A model generated the notes under the pieces. That model saw only the letters and a list, made by a program, of their open reading frames with translations, ran no database searches and was not told the origin of the DNA. Positions 27,301 to 41,631 of a stretch of 64,000 nt of DNA are shown here, piece by piece (positions within the stretch are counted from its first letter, which is position 1; every line of letters begins with the position of its first letter). The stretch is from contig NC_034414.1 in assembly GCF_002078875.1 (NCBI RefSeq), positions 19,931,100 to 19,995,099 on the forward strand, written 5' to 3'. Both the position numbers and the translations under genes were made by a program. Origin of the DNA: Numida meleagris (lineage: Eukaryota; Chordata; Aves; Galliformes; Numididae).

Positions 27301-27589
27301 CTTTCACAAGCCTGTGCAACATTATTTTCTAGGAAGCAGAAAAAAGCTTTGGCCTCACAACACATCTTGAAACTGCATTATAAATGCATGAAACAAGGCA
27401 CTGAAAATCAAAGAGACAGATTTTCAAAGTTTCTTTTGATAATCTAGAGTGGAAACAATTCACCTAATTGCTTCTTCTTGTGTTTTAAATTCTGTTAATT
27501 GTTTTCCACTGCATCTTTTCTCTAGTGTGACATAGATTACTCTTAACATGAAGCAGTAGCAAAAGATGAAAGGAAGAGAAGACAAATGA

Positions 27590-27800
27590 ATATAATATTA
27601 CCCTTGCAAATGACTACATTTGCAAGCAGAGTCACAGTGTATGAAGGAGCACGAGCAGATTTCTTTTTGTACACTCTGTCCACTTCCAGCTGCATAATGC
27701 ATTTTTCAATGGGTTAAATTAACCCCTGAGCAGAAGGCCAGGCCTTGACCAATGTTCCATTTAAATGCCTCTTAAACTGTTTCCACCTCTGCCCTTTCCT
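27590..27800. promoter_or_regulatory. Possible conserved noncoding regulatory element
   Basis: The block carries two palindromes within 35 bp: 'tgcataatgca' (27691-27701), which has POU/octamer-like half sites, and 'gggttaaattaaccc' (27711-27725). Two nearby 'atttgcaag'/'caaatgac' words precede them and a CCAAT-type word follows. It lacks simple repeats and recognisable transposon sequence. The regulatory reading is inference from texture only, and sequence conservation in other birds would be needed to support it. Confidence 0.25.
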
Positions 27801-30800
27801 ACAGCCTGCTGTGTAAGTGTTAGTCTAGCTCAAGAGGGAACAGCAAGCCTCATTATCCAGAGAAACAAACAGAAAGGACAAAACGAGGTTGGGGATGAAT
27901 AACTATGGACTGAAATCTGACTGTGCAATTTGAAAAAGGATCTTGATTTTTTTTTTTTTTTAATGAGTAAAAGAAATCCTTAACTTGCAGTGACAATAAG
28001 TTTCTTCTGCTTTAAAAATGTAAAAATGTTTTCAGGTAATGATAATTTAATTCAAAGAGATCGATGTAGCTATAACATCTTTTCCATAAAGCATAAATGA
28101 AAACAAGACAAGTGCAGATAACTGTGTGTAATGGTCCCTTTAAATAATTTTGACATGTTTTCATGATTTTTTTTTGTGGTGATAATTCAAGAGATCTATC
28201 AGATAATTACTTAAATATATGAGATGTGCTATTCATCTAAGGAAAAGGTTAGTGCCATCATAGGCCATGTAAATCTTATTTTATGAAAAGGAACGTAAAT
28301 GAAATGATCACCTAAGTCAAGGTTTTATAAAATATTGACTAGGATTATGTTTGCTTTGGGAGTAATTTTATTTTAATCCCTCATTTGAGATTCTATTCCT
28401 ATTTACATTAGACAATCAATCAAGAAATGCCATTGAATGGCAGCTGGGAATAAGGTCAAAACTGCAATATGCTTACCTTTGGAATTATTGAATATCTCTT
28501 TTATAGACATGCAAATAGTGGCATGGATCTTTATTTTTCAGTGGGCTGCCTCATAGATCCATCTGTGTGGGAAATGGAGAATATGCTGCTCCCAATGGAT
28601 GCCAAGATTGATTCTAGATGCCATGTTATCAGTATCTGATATAATTACTACTACTTTCTTTCATACTAGACCAGAGCTTTAATTTCTTACCAGAACATAT
28701 TTTTAAGTATTTCTTTTTATGTTGTTTTTTTCTTTGTGTGTGTGTGTTTTTTTTAAGGAGTTCACTCAAAATCTATACTTTTATTTTTACGTCCTTTTCA
28801 AGTAAGGCCTTCCAAGAAGTCTGACTCCTTTCTACATAGATCCTAAGTGTACTTAAATGAACTAGCTCTTGTGACTGATGCATGTCTGTCATTCTACTAA
28901 ATGCAAAATATTTCATGATGACATTTCATTTGGCAATGAAATGTAAAGCTCTCTCTGTTCTGGAGCTGTGAAACAAAAGCAGTCATTATACTTTTGCTTT
29001 TCTGTTTCTTTTAGAGTGAAGAATTGCTAAAAGAAACTCAAATGATTTATTATTCAATCTAAAGTAACTTCAATAGTGATTTTTGAGTTGTGGATTGGGG
29101 GTGGTTGTTCTGTTTATTTCTTAATTCCTGCATAGGTCTGGTCCATCTGTGGGAGTACTGCAAACCCATAATAGCTAGAGAAACTGCCACCTCCATTAAT
29201 GTGTTTTGGAAACTGAGGCACCAGACATTGTACCTGAGTACAGCACCAATTGTAGTACCACAGCATGATGTGAGAGGGAAATGCTTGCTTTCACTGCAGC
29301 CCAGTCCTCACCTCTCAGTGTTAATATGAATATCCAGATACAAACTTACATATCGTAGTTCATGTCTGCAAGATCATCATCTGGGTATAGAAGATTTCAA
29401 CTAAAAATTATTTAAGTGTTGAATTCCTCACAATTTCAATACGTTCTACAGCAAATTTCCAAGTGAACTTTCTAAGAAAAAAAGGATTTCTGCAGAAAGG
29501 TATTCATAAGTTTAGCAAACCAAGCCTCGTGGCTTAACCAAAGCCCAACAGATTGCCAGCAACTAGGGAGTTTCAGTGCTTCGTTCACAATAAAATCTTT
29601 GTATATGTGGCTTTATTGTGTTTGTATCTCATATTCTTATTCTGAAAAAAAGTAGCTAATAATACTTAAAAGTCTGTTTTGAAAATTAACTGAAGAACAC
29701 TTAGCAGTGCTTTGAAAACCTTCACATGCCATGTCACTGCCAAGTGCTACTATTGTTATTGTGTCTTGAACAATAGCATCAGCCAGGGATTGGTCCAAAC
29801 CAGGACTAAAAATATCCAGGGATAAAGACTTCCAGAAGCTTCAAAAGAAGCAGCCACCAAAGCTTATTTTGAAAGGAGAGAGTACTGACAGAGTACTAGG
29901 AGAACTTACCAAAGAATCTGTGCCTTTTTCACTTAGTGGCTTCAGGTAGGCTGCTCATCATGCTTTCTTTTGAACAAAAACAGAAGGGCTTTATTCTACC
30001 CCCCACCCCCCCAAAATCCTTTACAAAAATAAATCTCATAGATTTTCTTCACAAAAGCATACAAAAGAGTTTTTTTTATATCTACCTGCATTTTATTTCT
30101 ACCTGCAATCATTCCACAAATTCTCTTAACTTTTTTATCTGACATAGTTTTATAATTATCGTCTGTCATATTGCTATTTGTACAGCAAGTTCTCCTGTGT
30201 TAAAAAATGAAGGCACTAAGTTTTAATGGATGACCTAAGTTTGACACAGCTATGTATTACAATCAATGAAGCTCTAAATAATGTGAAAAGTACTTTTCTG
30301 CGTTTGTTTTTTGTTTTCTTTTTGACTGCAATGACAATGAGGAGGCAAATGCGAAAATGTTAGATCAATTCTGAAAGCTAGTTGGTGTCACACTTCACTG
30401 AGATACATATACTGCTTTCTGTTCTGTGGTTAGTAGTACTTCTGTTGTCTTGATCTTTATGTCACGCTCCAACTTAGTAATTTTCTTCCCCTTTATGTGA
30501 CTGAAAGTTGAGTTGCATGATACAAGTATGAGACATTTATTTTTTATCCTTACATACCTGCATTTGAAAATGAGCTAAAGAGATGCTTAAAAGCATCCAG
30601 ACTGGTCCTGCATATTTGCTGGTAAAATAGAGATCTGGTTAAGGATGGGTTACACAGAGGGATGCCTTGTGTTTTTGCATCTAAACATGTGGAAAGGTGC
30701 ATATATAGGTGGCTAAAGAAATCACCATTGCTATGTCTATTCAAACCTTCAAAGGAACTCTTTTTTCTCCCTAAAAAAATTACAACCACTGCACAATAAT

Positions 30801-33258
30801 TTGACAATGATGTTGCATTGTTCTGCCATGAGCAATAATTCACAACAAGCATACCTAACATAAGGGAGATTCTGAACAGTTAGTTCTATCAAGACTTAAA
30901 GATAATTTTGAAGAATGAAAGAGATGCCATTTTTATTGAGTTTCTAAAATAAAATTGTTAAGCCCTTAGACATATCCTTCTCATACCTTCTGAACATCCC
31001 CGAAAGCTCCTTTTGCCTCCTTCCTTCAAAGCACTTCCAAGCAGGCTCATGGAGCCTTTCAAGCTTTGAAACTAGTTTAAGGTTTAATCTCAGGTACTGC
31101 ATATTGAAATAATCTCATTTCACCATGTCTAAATAATAAATTAAATGGGAATCTAAAGCAATTTATTACATATTCCTGTCTAGATATATGTATGGGAGAC
31201 CCTGTCCTGGTTGTGCTTTTAATATTTTTGCCCTTCCTTAAGTGATCCAACTGTATTTGTAGACTGTGAGTACAAATTACCAAGGAAGTTTAATAAGTCA
31301 TAATGTTTTTCATTTTTTTTTCCCTAGAACAACTATTTAAAAAATCTCAGAGATCTTACCAAAAAAAGAAAAAAAAGGAAAAGGAAAAAAATCCCGTAGA
31401 AAATGTGCATGTGACTTCACAGACACAAAACTTTTTTCATGACATGATCTGTGAACATGTACAGATAAATTTGGGGTGACGGATTTTCAGTTTTGTACTA
31501 TGGTTTCCCTTCAGGTTTTGATTGGCAGCAACAGACAATCTCACATAAATTTCAAGTACTAAGTCAAATTCTCTGTTCTCTGTTCAATTCTTTCTTAGTC
31601 CTTACTTGAAGATACCCTCATAGCAGTATCTAAACATTTATGTAGGGGCATTTAGGACAGAAATCCACAAAATACATATAGTTAGCATGCAACTGCACTG
31701 GAGCCCCTTTTTGAATCCTCTGGTTCACCAGCTCATGTTATTTGCCTTAGCTTAATCCCTGCTTTGAAAGAAGTTCGTGGGTCCCTGTGGGAACAGTTCA
31801 GCTCAGTAGAACCGCACTGGTTGTTTCTTTTAGGGCCATGCTGACCTGGCTGTTGGTTAGGTTAGTGCAATGATGAAATGGCGAAGTCAGAGATACAGAG
31901 GTGAGGATGGAAGGGAAAGAGTGTCATGAGATTAAAGCACATTAGGAGTAAGAAATTTACAAGCATGGCAGAAGGCTCCTCTAGATCACCAAGAATTGTG
32001 ATATTGTAGGCAACTGAAGAGAGTGAAGAAGCTCAGAAGCTGATGAAAAAACATAATTTCAGTCCCTGTGGAAGAAACCACTGGGGAAACTCATAATCTA
32101 AGGACACTTTTTAAATGGAAATAGGATGGTCCTGACAGAGATTGAAGTCTCAGAGGAGGAAGTCATAGAGGAGTTCAACAACTAGGACAACTGTATATTC
32201 ATCTGAGAGGCCTGAAGCAGGGAATGTGTGAGGTAGAAGAGTAAATGAAAAGGAATTTATTCTTAAAATGTTGACTGTGCTTGAAATGGGAAGGTCACTT
32301 CTTTGGTTCCTTGAAATGGGACACAGGTAAAAACCTGTGAATTACTCTTTTACAAACTGTAGTTTTGTTCTGGGGAATGCCCTGAAAAGTCTAATTGAAG
32401 AGTAAAGCAAGGAAGTGTAACCTGATAAAATCTTTCCGATTTAGCTTCTTTACAGAAAATTATTGTTCATTTATCTTGCAGAGTTGTTTGAAATAGTTAA
32501 CCAGGTGGATAAATAAAGGCAGATACAGTAGTTTACTGGAATACACTCTTAAAATGGTTGCAACATTTTTTTAAATGTGCATAGGGTCAATCATGATATA
32601 TTAAATATCTATGAAACTAAATAAATAGTAACCCCCAAGTGCTCTTTATTGAGTATCTATACAGAAGGCACTATGTGTTCTAAGATTCCTACATGCCATG
32701 ATGTTTGTTCGTCCCTGGAGAGACACACTAGGTATCATAACACTTTGTTGTCATCATTGTGGTACATCCCATTGTAGTCAGTGAAATGCTGATTAAGTTG
32801 TTTGGGCTGGTGCTCCTCACAGTTACAGCAATCACAGGTTCCTTCTGGGGAAATGCTTTTAGGCTTACTTCCACCCTAGACCTCTAGGGTGTGCCTTGTG
32901 TTTCAGAATCCAGAGGAAAGTAAGATGGTATAGAGGGCCAGGTGAAATTGGTATGTGGCTACTGTTGCACAGGCAGGGCTACCTCCCAACATGAGTATCT
33001 TCCTGAAAATTAGGAATTGACTGGCCAATCTGCACCCTCTACTAGGTGTTAACAAGGCATAAACAGAATTTTTCATGTGTTCCAGAATTAGACTTAACAG
33101 TAATATTTTTCAGCAAGCTGGTTATTCTCAAAAAGCCACAGAGTAGCTAATGCTTATGTACCGCTGGCCAAGTTATCAAGGGCTAGGAAGGTTGTTAGCT
33201 AAATGATATTTTAAAAGCAATTTAGAACTTCCTGCAGTGTCCATGGCCTTTCTATTTC

Positions 33259-33282
33259 TGTTTCTTTCTTTTTTTTTTTTTT
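33259..33282. repeat. T-rich tract
   Basis: A run of T with two C interruptions followed by an uninterrupted stretch of T. It is low complexity and has no recognisable retroposed body beside it on either strand. Confidence 0.85.
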
Positions 33283-36200
33283 CTGTTTATTTGCCTATTA
33301 CCATCAGCATCAGAATCACAGACCAGTGAGTATATTAGTGGCAGCAGTGTGATGTATATATGGAAGATTCACAGGTCAGGTGCACTGGGAATACATTTGA
33401 GACATTACAGATACAAGGAAGTTTTCTAAGGTATGAGTCTGAAGGATGGATATTGCATCAGAGGACCATCCATGCATGTCATAATGTCAATATGAAAAAG
33501 GAATGTGAAATCACCCTGAAGAGCTTACACTTTGTATGTGGACAATTGCTTTGCCAAACCTCGAAAGTGATCCCATAGAGATGACCTTAGTTAACAAGGC
33601 CAAAAAACTTACATATCCTGATGAGAAAAGTCCTGAATTTCTCTCACTTTCAGCATCAAAATTTTGGAAATCTCTTTTCACAAACCATAAAACACAGAAG
33701 TCTTTTAACATTTAAAAATGTTATGAATAGAAAAGGACCTGAAAGAAATAAAGGAATTTGATGTCCATGAGCCACACGGAATCAAACATTCAATCTGTGG
33801 TGGGTGTGCTTATTCCTTGAGACCACTATTTATGCCTCCCTGACTTAAACCAGAAGACTTGCTTTATATTAACATGTCCATCCAGTCCGACCAAGAAATA
33901 CTATTCCACCTTAATAAAATCAATTATTGAGTTTGTGATCAACATAAGTTAAAGTGAATGGAATTACTGTATTTTCAGGTTTTTATGGTTAAATATTATG
34001 GGATTCCCTTGTCCTCAGCCCTTCCATCTGTTCATCTATGACACCAAGCAGGGCAGAATGTGTTTTTTTCTCAGTGGCATGGTTGATAGCAAGATTCTTG
34101 GCTCTGATCAGCTCTTTTCAAGAGTTATCAGACCTTAGATGCAGCAAGCCAGCTGGGCATAACCTTGAGGGATCTCAGCAGCAGGGAGCCGGTAGGAGGT
34201 TCAGAAGTATGAAAGGAAAAAAGTGTAATAATGGAGATAGGCATCCATCTGGTATTACTCATGTATTGCCCATTTTTTCTTGCCTGTCACAGAGTCAAGG
34301 CTGTCTTGCGAGAAGAGAAATCTACTGCCAGATAAAGGAATAGTGTTGCAGCAAAGATGAAGAAGAGCTAATGGTAAATTGTGAGATGAAAAACACAGAA
34401 GAAAGAACTGTATGGCCTTGAGAAATGCAGTAATGCAAATGGGATCAAATGTAATAGTATAAAAGTACAAGATCATGTACTGAGGAGAAAAGGAATTTCT
34501 ACCATGAGCTGGGATCTGATCAGACAGAAGTGACAGTGAAGAAGAAAGATGTGGGTGTAGGAATCAGTCACAGAACGACTCAGAGCATGCAGCATGATAT
34601 GGCTGTAGAAAAAGATTAATTCCATACTTGGGAATATCAGAAAGAATGTGTCTGGGACAGAAACGTGTACAATGTATTTTGTGCAAGACTCTGGTAAGGT
34701 TCTGTATATGTAATTCTGGCTGACTTTAATCAGAAAAGGGGAGTGAGGAAGAAGGGGTTTAAATTGAAGGGCAATGGCACTGTTACCAAGGGTCTGGCTT
34801 CAGTGACTCCGTATCTATTCCTACTTATGTCTCTGATTGAAGGGGAGATAAAAAGCTTTCTTGACACAGTATATATGATTTTTTTTTTTCTGAGTGCATA
34901 TATAAAGCATGACATTTCAAGCATTTATATATTACTTTCTCTGGATTTATTATGCCTGTCTTAATAAAGCCTTATAATTAAAATAATTACAGTTAAATTT
35001 TAGATAATGTAGATAAAACTAAAGCAAACTCTGGACTACACACCTTTCTCACAAGCTGATGATATTGTTCAATGGCTCATTTCCTTGGGACCTAAAGAAG
35101 TACAGTTATTAAGCTCTTTCAAGGATGGGTGTTCTTCCCTGAACAGCTTCTATTTAGAACAAAAACCATTTATTTATCACCCTCTTTTCTTTCCATATTG
35201 TGTTTAGGTTTTGAATCAAGAAGATTGAAAGAGATATAGAAAAGAGTTAATCTCAAAGTATGTACCCATAAAGTCATTTACCGCAGAACTCACTAATTTC
35301 AGTCTTGCCAGGCTATTTCAACAAATTCCTGTAGTTAACACGAATTCAACAAATCCTGAGGATAAGGTGATTTCATCTGTCTTTGATATTTACCAGTCTT
35401 TTTTTTCCCTGCTGATCTGTCAGTCCATGACCTTGAAATAATTATTACTCAGAGCCTAGCAAACTCTAGCTCATTACTGTTTCTCTTCTCCACAGGCAGC
35501 ATATAGATATATTTTTTTAAGTTTTACATGTTGAAGCTTATAATTAATATAATTTAAATTACAAGGGAGCTGATTTAAGTGCAGTAAATAGAAGAAAATC
35601 TTAAATCTTTTTTTGTGCCCTGGAGCTGGGAATGTCAGATTTCAGAAGAGACTTGGTATTCTAATCATCTGACTCTGGTGGCAGAATACTTTAACTAGTA
35701 CAGTCGCATACCAGTCTGTTAAAGCTGGATGAAAACATGTCACAACAAAATGATACTGAAAATTAATTGCAGACACATTCTTTGTAATGGCTAAATTCCT
35801 GGTCAGAATAAGTTGTCTTGCTATTATTTTAATCCAAGCTAAGAGAAAGGTTATTTGGGAACGTGAACGTGAAGTGTTGCTACATAATCTCTCACAAACT
35901 TTACAATTGATAGGGTCAAGTATAGCCCTGGAATAGGAAGATGATCATCCAAGTTCTAGGATTTTTTTGTATCAGTTGATAGATCCAAAGTACACATCAA
36001 GAATGTGGTTCTACAGAGAAACAAATCCTGCACCAGTACACAGCAATAAGATTCTGTTTGATATTCTCCCTGCAGAGCCTCAACATATCTTGGCAATTGC
36101 ATGTAGTACAGTCTTGATAGATGACTGTGTTATTTCCTCCGTGCAGATGGCACCCTAGTAGGCAAAATCAAACAGATCTTATCATACTCAAGAACTTCTA

Positions 36201-36659
36201 CCATTTTTGACAGTTCACAAGGGAGAAGAATTTAAGATTTCTTTGAATTTTTACTGTGGATAAGGAGCAGTGTTTAGACAGCGTGATGGTATGGCAAAGA
36301 ATTCATTGGGAAGTTTTATTTTCACCTTGAATCAATGAACTCTATATTGTACTATTTTTATTTCCAAGAAAAGATGGCTGAATTTGTTTTGCTTTTTAAT
36401 TGATGGATTTTGGTAAAAAATTATGAGAGTGCATTCTGGAATTGGTGTTTAGAAAGTCATATACCTCCTATGCTTTCACCTCTGTGTTCTAACCTCCAGA
36501 TGGTCAGGGCTACAGCTTCGAAGAAGTTGCTGAATAATGCATTTGTCTGATAATAATCCATTCAATGTTTTCACCGACTGTTCAGTTGAGTATTCTGAGC
36601 TAGTCCTCTCACCATGGTACATAACCATCATTCCACTTAGCCATGTCTGCCTTATTGCC

Positions 36660-37140
36660 CAGCAAGGGCCTGCTTTTTTCAGACTTTTTAATTTTTATGT
36701 ATGAAATGTTTATGAATTTGGATGATAAAAATGTTTATGAGTAATTTAGCAGGCATGCCGGAGTGTTTAAAATGGCTTATTGTGTCTGGCTGCACCATCT
36801 GCAGAGAAAGTCACTAGACTTTTCAACAGTTCTCACGGGAAAGGGTTCTTTTAAGCCTAGTTTGTTTTAATCAATGCATGTGCCAATGTCACACGAACTG
36901 CAATTTGAAAATAAATTTTAAAAATGTTCCTAAATATATATGCTTTTAACTACAGCTAAGGAGTTAAGTGCTTGGATTAATGGTACACTAATTAATACTG
37001 AAAATATGTGCCCTTCTGTAGCAAGTACAATGTTAATGACATTAGCCCAAAGGGTCCAAAGGGAATTTACCAATTCTGTCAGAATAAGCACAAAAAGATG
37101 CCAGCAGCTCTTGCCTTGGATTTCAGTTACGTGAAAGCAT
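36660..37140. promoter_or_regulatory. Possible conserved noncoding regulatory element
   Basis: A repeat-free AT-rich block contains a 12-bp direct repeat 'aaatgtttatga' at 36704-36715 and 36729-36740 (25-bp period) with a Cdx/Hox-like TTTATG core. It also holds 'taattaat'-type homeodomain words and 'aaagggtccaaaggg'. A 64-codon open frame inside (36940-37134) has no family resemblance and is best treated as chance. The assignment is speculative. Confidence 0.22.
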
Positions 37141-37381
37141 CTTGTTAATGTCTTTGATTGTCAGATAAGTAACTATGCAAAATGGAATTATGTGGCTTTC
37201 CATATTTGTCCTTGTACTCCATGGGATACATATAATCTCCAATCAGTTTACACTTCAAAATCAGTTTTTCCCTTCTATGTCCTTTTAGAGGACTCTGAGA
37301 TCACAACTATGAACAATGAGTTTCCTGGTGTAATTAGATCCATCAGATTCTGCAGAAAGCCAACATGGGAAGCATATAGTA

Positions 37382-37460
37382 TGTGGGCTGCTCTGAAATT
37401 AATGCCTCTATTTTATGTTGTTGGCCAACAACATCAGAGGCAATTGGTGGTGGTATAACT
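37382..37460 (+). mobile_element. Mariner (Galluhop/Mariner1-like) terminal fragment
   Basis: The block begins 'gtgggctgctctgaaa', continues 'taatgcctctattttatg', then 'ttggccaacaacatcagagg' and 'ggtggtggtat'. This is the order of the 5' terminal inverted repeat and adjacent leader in the galliform mariner family known as Galluhop. A TA, the mariner target dinucleotide, lies immediately before it at 37380-37381. Only about 75-80 bp remain: no transposase sequence and no second end are visible nearby, so it is a truncated relic. The family name is from memory. Confidence 0.72.
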
Positions 37461-40400
37461 CACAGGCTATTTTTTCTCTAATTAACAATATATCATATTT
37501 TGAAAACATTAATATCTAAAAAAATGTGATTGAAATTATAATTAAAAAACCCACAAGATATATTACTTCTGCCATCTTTTTCTATCTTAAAAATGAAAGT
37601 ATTAATGCTTCTTTTGCATGCCTTCTCTAAGAAAGGGAGACTGAGTTCTAATTAGACAAAGTTTCTTTAACGTTTCTGTTACGTATCTAATAATAATAAG
37701 GAAGCACAGATTTTAATTCTGTAGAGGACACATTTACAAATCCTGGAGTGGCTGTTTTATCACCTATTCTGTAAGATAGAGATTCCCTCTGCAAACAGCT
37801 ATACCACCCACAGTGTTCCTATGAACTGTTTTTCATTGCCCTCAGCTCTACTAAAGAAAAAAAAAGAACATTTCAGGCAGTCAGACCGGTTAGAATAAAC
37901 ACCATATGAAAGTGGTTTGGGCTAACTTGAGTGACTGTGCCTGGAGGACAAAATCAATTTATAGAGAGTGATGAATAACTAGGTGTGGGGGAAAAGTATG
38001 TAATATCTCTAGCTGGCACAGCAAGCGTCAGAACAGAGAGTATGCCTACAGCCCAAGTCATACAAGATGCAATAAAAAGGATGTTGGGAATGAGTCTCTC
38101 TTTCACTAGTGTATACATTATATCTATGCAAAGAAGTATAGAGATACAAGCAAATAAGACTTCTCTACTGATATTTATTATAAGCCAACTCTTATTTTAA
38201 ATGATATATTAAAAGTAACTTAAGAGGTTAAGACCCACATTTCCTCTCATTTAATATAACAGGATAATTATTTTGGAGATTATAGGGAATGTTTTGGATT
38301 TCAGCTAAACTGTTTAATATACTCAATGATAAGATATGCAGCGCCTTGTTTACATAGCATATTTAGGTCATGCTATGCATTAGGACTAATCTCATAGAAC
38401 AGCTAATGACTGATGTGCTTCTCTGCTCTCCTTCCAATGATATTAAAATAAATATGGAAGGTAAATGTGAGATGAAAATGCACCCAAACAATGAAATGTA
38501 GTGTTATTAAAGTAATATTAAGGTCTGTAAAGTTGGATGAAAAGAAAAATATTTTTCAAGTTCCTTGGAGAGTGTTTGTATACTGAGTACACTATAGAAA
38601 CAATTTCATACAGAAGGTATACAAAAAGGTTAGATCTAAAAAAATCTGACATCCACATAGTGGAATGGTGTCTGGTTTAGATCTGACCATAATGCTTTAT
38701 TAATATAAGTGCCTTCAAACAGAAGATGGAAAAGGAACATTTCTTTTGCATGGTTAAATATCTGCAGTGTGGTACAAATTTTGACAAATTGACATATTTT
38801 GGTTTGTAATATTTTATGGAAAAGAAAGAAATCCTCCTGGGTATTAAATACTTCATACAGTATCTGAAAAGAAATCTGTTGAAAGTAAGTTGTGCTTATT
38901 TTAAATTCAGAGCTAGCAACCAAGGAATATACAAATTGGTGAAAAAGATGGGAATGGGTAATTGTTTTTATGTGAAGTTTACTTTAAGGATGTAAACAAG
39001 TTTCTTTTAGAGAACTGGCATGGAAGCAGCAGCATCATAAGCATTAAAGGGGACAATTTCTGGTCACAGATTGGAGAAAAAACAGGAAAGGAACACTGCC
39101 TGGCTTCTTGTACTTTGTCACAGGAACTATTTGCATTGTTAGTTTCAGGGCAATATTTCTTTTTGCCTGACAGCTTTCCATTAGGTTAAATGGATGTAGT
39201 GATGTCAAGAGATTCTAAAGATCCCTAATATGAATAGAGTAGAAATATTTAATTTACATAAAGTACATGTGGCCTTTTCAAACTCTGGAATGCCTTACAG
39301 AAAACATTTTACTTCATCTTTCTTGCTGAGCTACTATCTCAAATAACCATGAGTCTCCTGCTAGGTGCAGAAGCTAGGATAGATCACACCCAGCTTCATG
39401 TCTCCAGAATTAAGAAGAGATCTTCCATCAGGCATGTCACAGTGATAAAACAAAACAAAACAGAACAAAATCTCATCAACTTTTCTCCCCCCAAATCCCA
39501 AAGAAACAAACAGAAAAACCACGTAAAAACAAATGACCAACTGGCTTGGGCTTTTCACAGACAGAAAAAACTGAAATATCTTTTCTAAAGAGAAGAAAAA
39601 TCTTCAAGGACATTCTAGGATAACTTCACCTGTCAGGTTGCAGTCACAGGGTCATGTTAGATTCATCACTGTTCCACGACAGATAAAAATAGTAGCAAGA
39701 AATATTTTTTGTCATCACTGGCTTACCAAGATGCATTAACTTTTTCAACTGGAGTAAGCCCCAGTAGGTACAATTCATGTCATCTAAAGGTTGATTAGTA
39801 CCAGTCTAATGTTGAAAACAGTGGGAGAAAAAGCAATAGTCCATCTGCATCAACACATGCATTCTTTAGAAAGAAAAAATAAAACATGTGAGTGGGTTGT
39901 ATAGACAAAGGTCATCATAGAGTAATGGCAAAGGATTATTACTCATTTTGGGTAATGTTGACTGTTGATCTATAAATCCCACTATACGAGGAAAAGAACT
40001 AGCCTTTAATCCTTACTTTTTAGGTGTCCGCACTAAAGTCTTGCCTAAGTAAGTGGCAGTTTATCATTAAGGCTATAGAGCCCACTAGATTACAAAGTAC
40101 CAAATGTTCTTGAGGTCTATCTGTTCTCTGAACATAAAATGAAAATGGCACCAATTCTTTCCTTGCTGTATTAAGTGCACTGTGTCCCTGAAGGCACTAA
40201 TTAGCCAAATGTCACAATAAGCAGTTTTATGTTTTGTGCTTAAACTTGCCAGTCACTTAAGTTGTGGCATAAAAAATGCTGAAACAATCTCAGAACTTTA
40301 TTTCAGGAAAATGGAAACCACTTTAGGAAGATATGTGCCTTTTGCAACACTGATGTCCTATGATGAACAGCAAAGTACAAAAAAAAGTGATTAGGTCATG

Positions 40401-41631
40401 TTCTGAACCTTTACTAAGGCCTGAAGTTCTCTCCATATCCTGTTCGTGTGTGAACGTCATTCTGTTTGTGTGTATATCATTCAATAAATGTATATTTGAT
40501 GGGAATGCGAGCAAGGAACATTGAAGTAAGCAAAATACTTAAGGAATGAAGTTGTGCAGCAGACATTCACATCAATACTATGAAAAGTATTGTACCTGTT
40601 CACACTGATTTCCAACATGGAAATGATCTTCAACCCTGAGTTTCCTCTCTTTGTTTTTAATATCAACTGAGTAAATCATTAGAAATATGTTTTAACCTCT
40701 CCCACCAAGAATGCCTTTACTTTCATCTAAAATATTCACTACCAGTAGTTCTGTGCACAGTACTTAGCAGTACTTGAGCAAAATTTGCTATTAGGAGTAT
40801 TCATGTGACTTTGTGAAGCCACAAGAAGTTTAAGAAGCTCCTATTCCTCAGCCACTTTATATTCCTTCTCCACTGAGATATAATAATTTCAAAAAGTGAT
40901 TGGCTAGATTCCTGGACAACAAATCCATCAAGAGCTGTTGAAATAATCAAATGAAAACCCCTCTGGCCTGGGCAGTCTTTGAGTCTAGATCTAAGTTGCA
41001 GTTCTGGGTGATAACTTAGCACATAGTTGGACTTGTAATATGGGTGATGTGAAATGCTCTCCAGATGCACCTATTTCTTTCCAAAGTGTTTAATGTTAAG
41101 AAGCTTGGGAATTCCCGTGCACAATGTTTTGGTGTCTTCCAGCTTTTCAAGAGAAAGTGTTGCCTCAATGATAAAACAAGGACCTAAACTAGATGAGTCT
41201 TCTGCTGTTGTAGTTCTACCAGATCATGGGTTATTTATTTGTTTAATTCAGATTATTTTACCTAGCTTCATTAAGTAATGCATGAAAATTTCTTTTTTGT
41301 CTTTAGAGTATGTCTTAAAATATTTCCCCTTTTGTGCACAGGAATAACTTTCTCCCTTCTGCTCTCTGCTACTTGGTCTTACATACAAGTTGTGTGAAAA
41401 TGAAGAATTTAGGAATATAGTTTATATGAAGGTCACCATTTCAGAATTAGCGTTCTTCTCTGTTTACATTTTTCGCTGCACCACATGTACTATCAATCGA
41501 TCAATCAAATCAGACTCTAGATCCTAAATTTGGAAGTAAAATAGTCACTTGCTCTGTAATTGCATTTTCTTTTAAAATGCTACATCACAAAAGAGAGTAT
41601 TCTTCACTATTACTCTTAGACAGATGCTATA

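Larger units (their letters stand above)
22989..37381. other. Long noncoding stretch, no gene recognised
   Basis: No coding gene or RNA gene is supported. Open frames reach only 122 codons (minus, 25964-26332). Simple tracts include pyrimidine (CCTT)n at 24308-24336, T15 at 27947-27961 and T-rich sequence at 33259-33282. Two subregions have a motif-rich, low-repeat texture suggestive of conserved noncoding DNA (about 27590-27800 and 36660-37140) and are discussed as findings. No CR1 copy is recognised in this 14 kb, which is unusual only in a mild way. Confidence 0.5.

Noticed and set aside
33300..33345. 'cagaatcacagacc' as another CR1 tail
   Set aside because: Only a short word matches. The following 'ggttggaagggacc'-type block is absent, so it is probably chance.
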